Assembly: GCA_017051695.1 (NCBI GenBank)
Contig: JAFIDK010000002.1
Span: forward strand, 682,001-746,000
Source of the DNA: Algoriphagus aestuarii
Lineage (GTDB): Bacteria; Bacteroidota; Bacteroidia; Cytophagales; Cyclobacteriaceae
DNA length: 64,000 nt
Direction: 5' to 3'
The notes under the pieces: generated by a model
What the model was told of the DNA's origin: nothing
What the model saw: only the letters and a program-made list of their open reading frames with translations
Databases searched by the model: none
Shown here: piece after piece, positions 25,701 to 33,997 of the stretch
Layout of the letters: the number at the start of each line of letters is the position of its first letter
Numbering within the stretch: position 1 is the stretch's first letter
Program-made: the position numbers and the translations under genes

Positions 25701-26599
25701 GATATCCGAGGGAATTGAGAGATGATCCTGAATCTTTGGGAAAAATCCTTATTTCCACCCCTACTGGTGCCCAGATTCCTTTGGCTCAGATCATCGATTT
25801 TGAATACCAAAGAGGCCCTCAGGCGATTAAGAGTGAAAATACCTTTTTGGTAGGCTATGTCCTATTTGACAAAAGAGATGGTTTTTCGGAAGTGACCGTA
25901 GTCAACGATGCCCAACGAATGATCCAGGAAAGGATAGATTCAGGAGAGTTGGAAGTTCCTGCAGGTATCAGTTTCAAGTTTTCAGGTAGTTATGAAAATC
26001 AGGTTCGGGCAGAAAAACGCTTGTCGATCATTGTCCCGGTAGTTTTAGGACTTGTATTTCTGATTCTTTATTTCCAGTTCAAATCTGTCACTACCTCTTT
26101 GATGGTATTTACAGGTATCGCGATGGCATTCAGTGGAGGGTTTTTGATGCTTTGGTTTTACGGGCAGGATTGGTTTGCAAATTTCAATCTCTTTGACACC
26201 AATATCAGGGAGCTTTTCCAGATGAAAACAATCAATTTGAGTGTGGCAGTTTGGGTAGGTTTTATTGCACTTTTTGGGATTGCTACAGATGATGGAGTTT
26301 TGATGGCTACTTACTTGGATCAAAGCTTCGAGAGAAACAAAACCGATACCCTCAAAGGAATCCGAGATGCCATTATTGAAGCAGGTCAAAGACGGATTAA
26401 ACCCGCTGTGATGACCTCTGCAACAACCATTATAGCTTTGTTGCCGATTCTTACCTCTACAGGTAGAGGTTCGGATATTATGATTCCTATGGCCATACCG
26501 GCCTTTGGGGGGATGATTGTTGCGGCGATCACCTATTTCATTGTTCCTGTTCTTTACAGTATCAGAGAAGAGTACAAACTCAAAAAAATCAGCAAATGA
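22775..26599 (+). CDS. cusA: Copper/silver RND efflux permease (CusA-like), enlarged form
   Basis: At 1274 residues it is more than 200 longer than E. coli CusA (1047). The N-terminal half has heavy-metal RND signatures: VDAIPDIGDNQQIVFTNWPG, YPLTTYLLGIPGVKSIRSSS, and TM4 IAIGTMVDLGIILSEN with a single aspartate. The methionine-bearing porter segment reads FLLMPTSMPHSG. The TM10 region is GFIALFGIATDDGVLMATYL. The extra length includes several additional hydrophobic segments after TM6 (about residues 515-680) and an acidic loop around ILDEDGYRLRF. It is the inner-membrane pump of a tripartite copper exporter, overlapping the TolC-type gene by 4 bp (ATGA). Confidence 0.9.
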   Translation: MLNSIIKYFLENKLVTVLLLIGMILWGIITAPFGWEVGSLPSDPVPVDAIPDIGDNQQIVFTNWPGRSPQDIEDQISYPLTTYLLGIPGVKSIRSSSIFGFSSIYIIFNEETEFYWSRSRILEKLNSLPSGLLPEGVQPALGPDATALGQVFWYTLEGRDSNGNPTGGWDLHEIRAVQDFYVKYALNAVEGVSEVASIGGFVQEYQIDVNPDALKAFNIPLIKVMDAVKKSNRDVGAKTLEINQAEYLVRGLGYIKNLEDIETAVVSVQDNVPIRIKDVAVVSLGPANRRGALDKDGAEVVGGVVVARYGANPLAVIKDVKGKITEISSGLPKKTLANGTVSQLTIVPFYDRSQLISETLGTLEEALTLELLITILVVIVMVYNLRASLLISSLLPISVLMVFIAMRYFGIDANIVALSGIAIAIGTMVDLGIILSENIIKHLEESPKDQKLIDTIYKASSEVATAILTAVSTTIVSFIPVFTLEAAEGKLFGPLAFTKTFALVAALIVSLLILPSLAHFFFGINLKKSKFQKFIPVGLVLLGVFALAIGYSWAGIMLLLFGGLSFGKAYLKSSSIQISNRWNSLIENAELYLVVIGVVWLLAKYWLPLGPAESLFTNFFFVALLVGLILGAFAILEHFYKSILRWCLNYKTAFLGIPTILILMGGSIWLGINGVFGFIPKGFDLIGVNIRPTKVWSSLSHTFPGIGKEFMPSLDEGSFLLMPTSMPHSGIEFNGEVVSKLDMMLTNIPEVDLTVGKLGRVESALDPAPISMYENVINYKPEYILDEDGYRLRFQTDKNNRFILTSGDSLSNEDAIARGIKKSQLIPDEDGLYFRNWRSHVNSPDDIWNEIIQVTKIPGVTSAPKLQPIETRLIMLQTGMRAPMGIKVYGPDLQTIENFGLKLESILKDVPSVKAEAAFADRIVGKPYLLLRIKREEISRFGLNIEDVQQTIETAIGGMNITTTVEGRERFPVRVRYPRELRDDPESLGKILISTPTGAQIPLAQIIDFEYQRGPQAIKSENTFLVGYVLFDKRDGFSEVTVVNDAQRMIQERIDSGELEVPAGISFKFSGSYENQVRAEKRLSIIVPVVLGLVFLILYFQFKSVTTSLMVFTGIAMAFSGGFLMLWFYGQDWFANFNLFDTNIRELFQMKTINLSVAVWVGFIALFGIATDDGVLMATYLDQSFERNKTDTLKGIRDAIIEAGQRRIKPAVMTSATTIIALLPILTSTGRGSDIMIPMAIPAFGGMIVAAITYFIVPVLYSIREEYKLKKISK

Positions 26600-27846
26600 A
26601 AGATCACATGATAAAACGGTTCTTCTCTTTCCTATTCCTGGTTTTCACGGCCATTTCGGGATTTAGCCAATCTCTAGAGGATTACCTGAAAATTGCGGCT
26701 GAAAACAATCCGGGCTTGAAAGGGAGCTACAAGGAATTCGAAGCTGCCTTAGAAAAGGCTGCACAAATTCGAAGCCTTGCCGATCCAACGATTTCATTTG
26801 GTTACTTTATTTCCCCAGTAGAAACCCGAGTTGGGCCTCAACGAGCGAGGTTATCTTTGAATCAAATGTTCCCTTGGTTTGGAACCCTGAAGTATTATGG
26901 CAAAGGCTCCGAAGCTTTGGCTGAAGCCAAATTCCAATCTTTTATCAATGCCAAAAACAAGCTCTTCTTTGATGTGAGTGCGGCATATTTCCCACTGCAT
27001 GAGCTGGAGCGGTTTATAGAAATAGAAAAGGAAAATATCGAGATCCTTTCTAATTATAAATCCTTGGCAACCAGCCAGTTTTCGAATGGTAAAGGATCAA
27101 TGGTAGATGTCTTAAGAGTTGACATCATGCTTAAAGACGCAGAAACGAATCTCAGTATTTTGGAGAAGCAAAGAAAGCCATTAATAGCCGTTTTCAATAA
27201 ACTCCTTAATAGACCTGAAGACGAAGTGGTAGAAATAGAAGATTTATTGATGACTGCATACATCCCTGATGACTATAGAAAAGACTCTTTGCTGGATTCC
27301 AATCCTATTCTCCAAGAATTTGACTTCAAAATAGCAGCCGCCCAATCCAATGAACATACCGCGGCCAGCCAATCTATGCCTAAAATCGGCGTGGGATTGG
27401 ATTATGTCATCATTGGTAAAAGGGAGGATATGATGGTCGCTGGCAATGGAAAAAACGCACTAATGCCTATGGTTTCCATGAGTTTACCGATTTTTTCCGG
27501 CAAATATAAAGCGGCACAAAAAGAAGCCCAGCTGATGCAAGAAGCCTATAGGTATCAAAAAGAAGATTTTGAGAATCAACTGATCAGTTCCTATGAAAAG
27601 TTAGATTTCGCTATCGCAAAGCAACAGGCTTTGATTGACCTGTATGAAGAACAAATGAAACAGACCAAGCAATCTTTGGAATTGCTCTATTCGGCTTATT
27701 CCAACTCAGAAAATTCGATTGAAGAAGTTCTGCAAATGCAACAACAGGTTTTAAAATACCAAAAATTAAAGGTGACCGCTGAAACAGCACTGAAAATAAA
27801 CATTGCGGAAATAGATTATCTCACTGCAAAATCATTTGACCAATGA
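26596..27846 (+). CDS. TolC-family outer-membrane channel of the copper efflux system
   Basis: This 416-residue outer-membrane efflux protein has a signal peptide (FFSFLFLVFTAISGFSQ) and two helical-barrel repeats. Motifs include DYLKIAAENNPGLKGSYKEF at the start, NQMFPWFGTLKYYG, and MVSMSLPIFSGKYKAAQKEA in the second repeat. It overlaps the CusA gene by 4 bp upstream and the adaptor gene by 4 bp downstream, which indicates translational coupling. It is the CusC-equivalent exit duct. Confidence 0.88.
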   Translation: MKDHMIKRFFSFLFLVFTAISGFSQSLEDYLKIAAENNPGLKGSYKEFEAALEKAAQIRSLADPTISFGYFISPVETRVGPQRARLSLNQMFPWFGTLKYYGKGSEALAEAKFQSFINAKNKLFFDVSAAYFPLHELERFIEIEKENIEILSNYKSLATSQFSNGKGSMVDVLRVDIMLKDAETNLSILEKQRKPLIAVFNKLLNRPEDEVVEIEDLLMTAYIPDDYRKDSLLDSNPILQEFDFKIAAAQSNEHTAASQSMPKIGVGLDYVIIGKREDMMVAGNGKNALMPMVSMSLPIFSGKYKAAQKEAQLMQEAYRYQKEDFENQLISSYEKLDFAIAKQQALIDLYEEQMKQTKQSLELLYSAYSNSENSIEEVLQMQQQVLKYQKLKVTAETALKINIAEIDYLTAKSFDQ

Positions 27847-29603
27847 AAAAGCTACAAAAACATGTTCTGATCATAGCCATCGGAATGTTACTCACAGGGC
27901 TATTGGCAGGGTATCTTATCTTTGGAAATACAAATTCCCAAGATGAACATATCCATAACTTAACAGAAGTAAATGGTGTCTGGACATGCTCCATGCATCC
28001 TCAGATCAAACAAAATGAACCCGGAAGCTGCCCTATTTGCGGAATGGATCTGATTCCTTTGGAAAATGATCTTGGATCCATGGATCCACTTTCCATCAGT
28101 ATGTCTCCAACTGCCATGCAATTGGCGAATGTACAGACTGCGATTGTAGGAAATTCTGGAGGCAATAAATCCGTCAAATTAAGTGGAAAAGTTCAGGCCG
28201 ATGAGCGCCTCAATTACACTCAGACATCCCATATTCCTGGTCGGATTGAAGAATTAAAAGTGAATTTTACAGGCGAGTATATCAGCAAAGGTCAAGTCAT
28301 TGCAAGTATTTATTCTCCAGAATTGACTACAGCTCAAAACGAATTGTTGCAAGCTGCAAAAATGAAGGAATCCCAACCTGCACTCTTTCAAGCTGCGAAA
28401 AACAAACTAAAAAACTGGAAAGTCACTGAGGCACAGATTGAAGAAATACTCAATAACAATACGGTGTTGAGAAACTTCCCTATCCGGGCCAATGTCTCTG
28501 GATATGTCACTGAAAAATTGGCAAATCTCGGGGATCACTTAACTCAAGGTCAAGCTATTTATGAAGTGGCTGACCTATCACGGGTATGGGTCTTATTTGA
28601 CATTTATGAAACAGATTTATCCTGGATTCAGGTCGGAAATGAAATTGAATACAGCATACAGTCTTTTCCAGGTGAAACATTTACAGGTAAAATCAGCTAT
28701 ATCGATCCTTTAATTGATCCAGCATCAAGAGTCGCCAAAGCCCGGGTGGAAGTATCCAATCCAAAAGGCAGATTCAAGCCGGAAATGTTTGTTTCTGGAT
28801 TGATCAAATCAACTGTAAATCCCAATTCATCAGCGCTGTCAGTACCCAAATCAGCAGTACTTTGGACAGGGAAAAGGTCTGTCGTCTATGTAAAAAACAC
28901 CTCAGAAAATGGCATCAGTTTCAAACTCCGAGAGGTGACACTCGGTCCTGCATTGGGAGACAATTACTTGATAGAAAGCGGGTTAGAAAATGGTGAAGAA
29001 ATTGCCATCAATGGTACCTTCAGCATCGATGCTGCAGCACAATTAGCAGGAAAACCAAGCATGATGAGTCCAGAAGGAGGTCCAGCTATGACAGGTCATA
29101 ATCATGGAGCTATGCAGGAAAACACGAACTCGACTTCCAGCTCCACTTTTGACATCAGCTCTGAAGCTAAGAAATCATTGAAGCCTGTTTATGATAATTA
29201 CCTGAAATTAAAAGATGCACTGACCAAAGACGATTTAGAAGCAGCGAAAACCACTTCTAAAGCAATGATGGAAGCTTTAAAAAAGGTGAATATGGCTCTT
29301 TTTACAGGAGAGGCGCATAATTTATGGATGACTTACGATGGGAACTTGAAAAAAGCATTACAATCGGCCAATTCTTCAAATACCATAGAGGAATTGAGAA
29401 AAAGTTTTCAAATCCTTTCAACTGAAATGGTAAAGATGACAGAACAATTCCATGGATATTCAGGAACTTTGTATGTACAACATTGCCCAATGGCAGATAG
29501 TAACCAAGGTGCTGATTGGTTGAGTTTAGAAAAGAGTATAGTCAACCCTTACTTTGGAAAATCCATGCTTTCTTGTGGCGAAATCACCAAAACATTGAAT
29601 TAA
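27843..29603 (+). CDS. CusB-like periplasmic adaptor with metal-binding N-terminus and C-terminal DUF3347
   Basis: The 586-residue protein has four parts. A membrane anchor comes first, then a heavy-metal-binding domain (WTCSMHPQI, then GSCPICGMDLIPLE) near residues 40-75. The adaptor core follows (HIPGRIEELKVNFTGEYISKGQVIASIYSPEL, then VSGYVTEKLANLGDHLTQGQ). A Met/His-rich linker (MMSPEGGPAMTGHNHGAMQ) leads to a C-terminal DUF3347 domain (about residues 440-580) ending CPMADSNQGADWLS, NPYFGKSMLSCG. It would pass periplasmic Cu(I) to the permease. A second DUF3347 protein is encoded two genes downstream. Confidence 0.9.
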   Translation: MKKLQKHVLIIAIGMLLTGLLAGYLIFGNTNSQDEHIHNLTEVNGVWTCSMHPQIKQNEPGSCPICGMDLIPLENDLGSMDPLSISMSPTAMQLANVQTAIVGNSGGNKSVKLSGKVQADERLNYTQTSHIPGRIEELKVNFTGEYISKGQVIASIYSPELTTAQNELLQAAKMKESQPALFQAAKNKLKNWKVTEAQIEEILNNNTVLRNFPIRANVSGYVTEKLANLGDHLTQGQAIYEVADLSRVWVLFDIYETDLSWIQVGNEIEYSIQSFPGETFTGKISYIDPLIDPASRVAKARVEVSNPKGRFKPEMFVSGLIKSTVNPNSSALSVPKSAVLWTGKRSVVYVKNTSENGISFKLREVTLGPALGDNYLIESGLENGEEIAINGTFSIDAAAQLAGKPSMMSPEGGPAMTGHNHGAMQENTNSTSSSTFDISSEAKKSLKPVYDNYLKLKDALTKDDLEAAKTTSKAMMEALKKVNMALFTGEAHNLWMTYDGNLKKALQSANSSNTIEELRKSFQILSTEMVKMTEQFHGYSGTLYVQHCPMADSNQGADWLSLEKSIVNPYFGKSMLSCGEITKTLN

Positions 29604-29620
29604 TCTCAAACAATTAACCA

Positions 29621-30310
29621 ATGCGTAAAAACAATCAATATTACACCCGGAGGATTCATCGCTTTCTTGGCGTGTTCATCGGAATCCAATTCTTCTTTTG
29701 GACATTGAGCGGTCTATATTTTAGTTGGACAGATATTGATGAAATCCATGGAGATCACTTCCATACTGAGCATATGATGCATCAAACTGCGGGTGATTTG
29801 ATTGATCCTGGCAAATTGGATTCTACATTACAGATCGCTTCATTGGAGCTCCGATTTGTAAATCATCAACCTTATTATTGGATCAACTCGCAGCGGCTTT
29901 ACAATGCTCAAACGGGAGAATTAAAACCTGAAATAACTGAGCAGGAGGCTAAGGAAATAGCTCAAATTTATATCAAAGGCAACTTAGGCATCAAATCCTT
30001 AGAGTACCTGACGGAAACTGGAGCGCATCACGAATTCCGAGGCAGGCCATTACCAGCCTGGGCAGTTCATTATGATCATCCGGAAAATCTGGTCGCCTAT
30101 ATTGATGCCAAAAGTGGGAGTTTTGAGCGGGTGAGACATAGAGGCTGGAGGTGGTTTGATTTTCTGTGGATGTTCCATACTATGGATTACGCTGGAAGAG
30201 ATAACTTCAACAATTTACTTCTGAGGGCATTTTCCTTATTTGGATTAGCGACAATCACATCAGGATTTACACTCTTCTTTATGACCCTGAAAAAGAAAAG
30301 AAAAAAATAA
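29621..30310 (+). CDS. PepSY-type membrane protein with histidine-rich periplasmic segment
   Basis: This 229-residue protein has two membrane helices (FLGVFIGIQFFFWTLSGLYF near the N-terminus, and AFSLFGLATITSGFTLFFMT at the C-terminus). They flank a periplasmic part with a PepSY-like domain (EQEAKEIAQIYI...AWAVHYDHPENLVAYIDAKSG). A His-rich stretch just after the first helix (DEIHGDHFHTEHMMH) could bind metal. It sits 17 bp after the CusB-like gene and is probably co-transcribed. Related short PepSY proteins lie near iron and copper loci; the exact function is unknown. Confidence 0.8.
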   Translation: MRKNNQYYTRRIHRFLGVFIGIQFFFWTLSGLYFSWTDIDEIHGDHFHTEHMMHQTAGDLIDPGKLDSTLQIASLELRFVNHQPYYWINSQRLYNAQTGELKPEITEQEAKEIAQIYIKGNLGIKSLEYLTETGAHHEFRGRPLPAWAVHYDHPENLVAYIDAKSGSFERVRHRGWRWFDFLWMFHTMDYAGRDNFNNLLLRAFSLFGLATITSGFTLFFMTLKKKRKK

Positions 30311-30331
30311 CAATTAAATAATCTATAATAA

Positions 30332-30895
30332 ATGAAAAGATTAACTAAAATTCTATTAATTGCATCTATTATAAGCTTTACTTTTGCTTGTAAGGAAAAT
30401 AACAAAGCTGGTGATAATGACGAGCATATGGACCATCAAGAGCAAATGGACCCTAGTTCCATGGATCACAGCAAAGGACCAGAATCAGTGTCATTTGAAA
30501 ACAAAGAGGTTTCTGCAATTGTAGGTTCCTATTTGAAATTGAAAGATGCTTTGGTTGAGACTGATGGGGAAAAAGCAAAGCATTCAGCGGGAGAATTGGT
30601 TTCAAAGCTTCAAGACTCATCATTAGAAGGAATTGCTGAGATGGAAATTGAAGCAAAGAAAATAGCTGAATCCACTGATCCTGCGGTACAAAGGGTGTCT
30701 TTTGATGTTCTTTCAAACCAAATGGTTACTTTGGTAAAAAGCTCAAATTTGACTGAAGGCAAATTATATAAACAATACTGCCCAATGGCAAAAAACAATG
30801 AAGGTGCTTATTGGCTTAGTACTTCAAGCGAAATTAGAAATCCATACTTCGGAGATAAAATGCTGAAATGTGGATCAGTGGAAGAAGAAATCTAG
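30332..30895 (+). CDS. DUF3347 lipoprotein, Met/His-rich
   Basis: This 187-residue lipoprotein precursor has a lipobox ending SFTFAC. A mature N-terminus rich in Met, His and Asp follows (DEHMDHQEQMDPSSMDHSK), then a DUF3347 helical domain (AIVGSYLKLKDALVETDGEKA...). The C-terminal motif CPMAKNNEGAYWLS, NPYFGDKMLKCG matches the C-terminus of the CusB-like protein two genes upstream. It is the last gene of the copper run, followed by a terminator. A periplasmic copper-binding or copper-transfer role is inferred from motif and context. Confidence 0.85.
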   Translation: MKRLTKILLIASIISFTFACKENNKAGDNDEHMDHQEQMDPSSMDHSKGPESVSFENKEVSAIVGSYLKLKDALVETDGEKAKHSAGELVSKLQDSSLEGIAEMEIEAKKIAESTDPAVQRVSFDVLSNQMVTLVKSSNLTEGKLYKQYCPMAKNNEGAYWLSTSSEIRNPYFGDKMLKCGSVEEEI

Positions 30896-30921
30896 TGTCT
30901 AATTTTTAAATTTAACGCTCG

Positions 30922-30951
30922 AGCCTTGGAGAAATCCGGGGCTTTTTTTTT
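30922..30951 (+). terminator. Terminator at the end of the copper island
   Basis: AGCCTTGGA (30922-30930) pairs with TCCGGGGCT (30935-30943), using two G-U pairs in RNA, around a GAAA loop and is followed by T8. The T-run touches the stop codon of the convergent TonB receptor gene. Confidence 0.8.
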
Positions 30952-33229
30952 ACAAAGTAAACCGAACTCCAAAAAAACCTCTTATTCCCTGATTTGGAGC
31001 AAATACATAGGTGGGGTCAAAAGTCAAGGCATTTGGATTTTGAGCAGTAGGCTTGACGCTTCCATCGGGATTGAATTCCACTTGCTTGTCAAAAGGATCA
31101 AAAGATCTGGCGATGCTATTCGCAGGTGGAGTGAAATTCAATAGATTTTTTACACCTCCATAGATTTCCCAACTCCTTCCTAATTCCTTCGTCAATTGTA
31201 TATTTTGAATACTCCACCATGGAGAAAACTCATCACGGTCATCTAAATCACCTAGGAGCGGCAATCTCATAGGACTATATACATTTCCCGTATAATCAAA
31301 GCTCAAATCCCAAGCTGCAATTTCATACCCGATGGACCAAACCCCAGAAAATCGCTCTGTCAGTAGCTGACGGGTTTTTATCCCCTCTTCTTCCTGGGAC
31401 ACATCCATCAAAGTAGCACCCGCAGTCATGGAAACTCCGCTAGCCCAAGCAATATCCACAGTTGTAGAAATCCCTTTTGAAACCGCCGATCCATCCAAAT
31501 TGGCATAAATAATCTGATTGGGATCTGTTTCATAATCAGGAATTATCCGATTCGTGAAATAAGTGTAAAAGGCGGTTGCATCTATCCCAACAAACGTTCC
31601 TTTATCAGAGTAAAATTTCTTAACCAAATTGATATTGGTATTCCAGCTTTGCTCAGGTTTCAATTCTTCCGCAAATACCACCTCTCTTGCTCCTGTCAGT
31701 GCAGCATGGTCTTCGGTAAAGACATTGGCTACTCTAAAACCGTTCCCGATAGACGCCCTCAAAACCATGGATTTGTCTGTAGATGAAATCTTCAGGTTTA
31801 TTCTTGGCGAAAAAATAGAACCGTGAACAGAATTGTAGTCGTATCGCAATCCAAGCAAAAGACTTTGCGTTTCTTTAAACTTGATTTCATCTTGGATAAA
31901 AGCTCCTGGAAGGTGGATCTTGGAAGGCTGGTTAAAAGCCCCATCTGATGAAGCGGTTACTGGAGTGTTATCATCATAGTAAGTATATCGATATGCCAAT
32001 CCTGTCAAAAAGTGATGCTTTGAAATCGCTTCTGTCCATGTCAATTGCCCAAAACCAATGTACTGGTCTGCGATATAAACAGTCGTTCCATACACTGAAT
32101 TTTGATGGTGACCATTTGCTGAAAACATAAAATTCAAAGATTCTGAAGAGGGCAATTGATAGGTTCCAAAAGTTTCCCAACGACTGGTATAAATACTTTC
32201 CCCATAAATTTCATCACCTCCCCTATAATCCTTGTTCCAATTCATTTGACCACCCCATCTATCCTCGTACACATATCTCCCAGCCATAGTAAAGATCCTG
32301 TTATCCGGTCGATCCACATTGATTTTCTGAAATAGAGATATTCGTTTGGATAAGGTCAAATCAGTAAATCCATCTTGGTTATTGTCGATGGGATTGTCAT
32401 AATAAAATGCATTGATTCCAGTTAAGGATTTTACTTTCGAACCAAACTCACTTCTAAATCCCAAATCCAGGTTCATCTCCCCCCAGCTGGTACCAAAGCC
32501 ATCTATTGAGACCAAAGGTGCAGAAACCGGACTTTTTGTAATCACATTAATCAACCCGCCAACGGCTTCAGAACCATACAGTGTTGAAGCCGGACCTTTT
32601 ACCACTTCCATTCTATTGATAAGTGATTGAGGGATACCTGTCAATCCATAAACCGTTGCCAACCCAGATACAATGGGCATACCATCGATCAAGATCATGG
32701 TATAGGGTCCCTCCAGACCATTGATATGGATATCTCCTGTATTGCAAACGTTGCAGTTTATTTGGGGCCGGACACCGTTGACATTTTGCAGAGATTCAAA
32801 AACAGAGGGTGTTGGGTTTGCCCGAAAGAAATTAGCTGAATAAACTTCCACAGGAACTGGACTTTCCAGCTTTGACACCTCCTGCATGGTACCACTGACT
32901 ACCACTTCATCTAGTCCAGAATCCATGTTTTCCAATTCAAAAAGCAAATTATCTGATCCATCTAATGGAACTGTAACAGACTTGGTCAGGGTTCGAAAAC
33001 CTATTCTGGAAACTTGAATCTGAAAATTTCCAGCTGATTTGAGAGCAATTCTAAATGTCCCATCAGTGTCTGTTACCGCTCCGATGCTGGTTCCTTTTAA
33101 AAGAACATTGGCAAATTCCAAAGGATTACCATCAGACAATACTTTTCCAGATAACTGGAACTCCTGTGAAAATGAATCCACATAAACAGCTGAGATAAAA
33201 ATAAATAGGATGAAGGTCCGAAGCATCAA
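30950..33229 (-). CDS. TonB-dependent receptor with CxxC in the plug, DtxR-linked
   Basis: This 759-residue receptor has a signal peptide (MMLRTFILFIFISAVYVDSF). A carboxypeptidase-regulatory-like domain follows (LSGKVLSDGNPLEFANVLLKGT), then a TonB-box region near LDEVVVSGT, a plug, and a beta-barrel ending in FGVRFTL. The plug contains INCNVCNTGDIHINGLEGPY with C159 and C162, then MILIDGMPIVSGLATVYG and VKGPASTLYGSEAVGG. It is divergent from a DtxR/MntR-type regulator, with a palindrome in the shared promoter region, so import of a metal or metal complex is likely. It is convergent with the copper island. The metal is not determined; iron, manganese and copper are all possible. Confidence 0.9.
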   Translation of the reverse strand: MMLRTFILFIFISAVYVDSFSQEFQLSGKVLSDGNPLEFANVLLKGTSIGAVTDTDGTFRIALKSAGNFQIQVSRIGFRTLTKSVTVPLDGSDNLLFELENMDSGLDEVVVSGTMQEVSKLESPVPVEVYSANFFRANPTPSVFESLQNVNGVRPQINCNVCNTGDIHINGLEGPYTMILIDGMPIVSGLATVYGLTGIPQSLINRMEVVKGPASTLYGSEAVGGLINVITKSPVSAPLVSIDGFGTSWGEMNLDLGFRSEFGSKVKSLTGINAFYYDNPIDNNQDGFTDLTLSKRISLFQKINVDRPDNRIFTMAGRYVYEDRWGGQMNWNKDYRGGDEIYGESIYTSRWETFGTYQLPSSESLNFMFSANGHHQNSVYGTTVYIADQYIGFGQLTWTEAISKHHFLTGLAYRYTYYDDNTPVTASSDGAFNQPSKIHLPGAFIQDEIKFKETQSLLLGLRYDYNSVHGSIFSPRINLKISSTDKSMVLRASIGNGFRVANVFTEDHAALTGAREVVFAEELKPEQSWNTNINLVKKFYSDKGTFVGIDATAFYTYFTNRIIPDYETDPNQIIYANLDGSAVSKGISTTVDIAWASGVSMTAGATLMDVSQEEEGIKTRQLLTERFSGVWSIGYEIAAWDLSFDYTGNVYSPMRLPLLGDLDDRDEFSPWWSIQNIQLTKELGRSWEIYGGVKNLLNFTPPANSIARSFDPFDKQVEFNPDGSVKPTAQNPNALTFDPTYVFAPNQGIRGFFGVRFTL

Positions 33230-33257
33230 TAAAAGACTAATTTTTGATTTAGATATT

Positions 33258-33291
33258 CAAAAGTATATTGTTAGAACTATCTAACAAAATT
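33258..33291 (-). promoter_or_regulatory. Promoter and palindromic DtxR-type operator of the TonB receptor
   Basis: On the minus strand TTTG (33285-33288) and TACTTTTG (33258-33265) are exactly 19 bp apart, an ideal Bacteroidota -33/-7 pair. Between them lies a perfect inverted repeat, TTGTTAGA (33268-33275) and TCTAACAA (33280-33287), with a 4-bp spacer, similar in kind to the TTAG...CTAA core of DtxR/IdeR boxes. It lies between the receptor gene and the regulator gene, so it could control both. Confidence 0.75.
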
Positions 33292-33337
33292 GTTTTCCAA
33301 ATATTTTATTTAATATTTGAGGACTAAATCATTAAAT

Positions 33338-33997
33338 ATGGCGTCCCAGACAGAAGAAAATTATTTAAAATCACTTTTCAACCTGGCAAATGAGGCTGGA
33401 GAGGTGAATATTTCTGAATTAGCCCAGCAGATGCAAGTCAGTATGCCGACTGTAAACAGCATGGTCAAAACCTTGCAAAAAAACGGTTGGTTGATTTATG
33501 AAAAGTACAAACCGGTCATTTTAACTCAAGAAGGGAAAAAGGAAGCGGCTTTAGTGATCAGAAAACATCGTTTAACCGAGATGTTTTTGGTCAATAAAAT
33601 GGGTTTTGGCTGGGAGGAAGTCCATGAAATCGCGGAGCAAATTGAGCATATCCACGCTCCCAAGTTTTTTGAGAGAATGGACGAAATGATGGGACATCCT
33701 ACAGTGGATCCTCATGGATCCCCTATTCCGGATAAACTTGGCAGAATTCAGGAGGTGAATTATCTTACACTTTCTCAATGTAAAACCGGGCAATTGGTAG
33801 TATTGGCTGCTTTGACCAATTCCTCGACCGAGTTTTTAGAATTTTTGAACAGTAGAGAATTGAATTTGGGCAAAGAGTTAAAAATTCAATCCAAGGAGTC
33901 TTATGATCAAAGTATGGTGGTGAGTTTCAAGGATCACGCTTCGGAAACTTTAAGCGAAAAAGTATGCGACAGATTGTTGGTTAGAGTGATAGGTTAA
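33338..33997 (+). CDS. DtxR/MntR-family metal-dependent repressor
   Basis: The ATG at 33338 is preferred over an upstream in-frame TTG (33317) because MASQTEENYLKSLFNLA aligns with the usual family start; this gives 219 residues. The N-terminal winged helix (VNISELAQQMQVSMPTVNSM) is followed by the metal-dimerisation domain (VIRKHRLTEMFLVNKMGFGWEEVHEIAEQIEHI, HPTVDPHGSPIPD) and an SH3-like FeoA domain at the C-terminus. The H/E/M/C metal ligands of the family are represented by HRLTEMF, the E-x-EH stretch and HGSPIP. It would repress the divergent TonB receptor when metal is replete. Confidence 0.9.
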   Translation: MASQTEENYLKSLFNLANEAGEVNISELAQQMQVSMPTVNSMVKTLQKNGWLIYEKYKPVILTQEGKKEAALVIRKHRLTEMFLVNKMGFGWEEVHEIAEQIEHIHAPKFFERMDEMMGHPTVDPHGSPIPDKLGRIQEVNYLTLSQCKTGQLVVLAALTNSSTEFLEFLNSRELNLGKELKIQSKESYDQSMVVSFKDHASETLSEKVCDRLLVRVIG

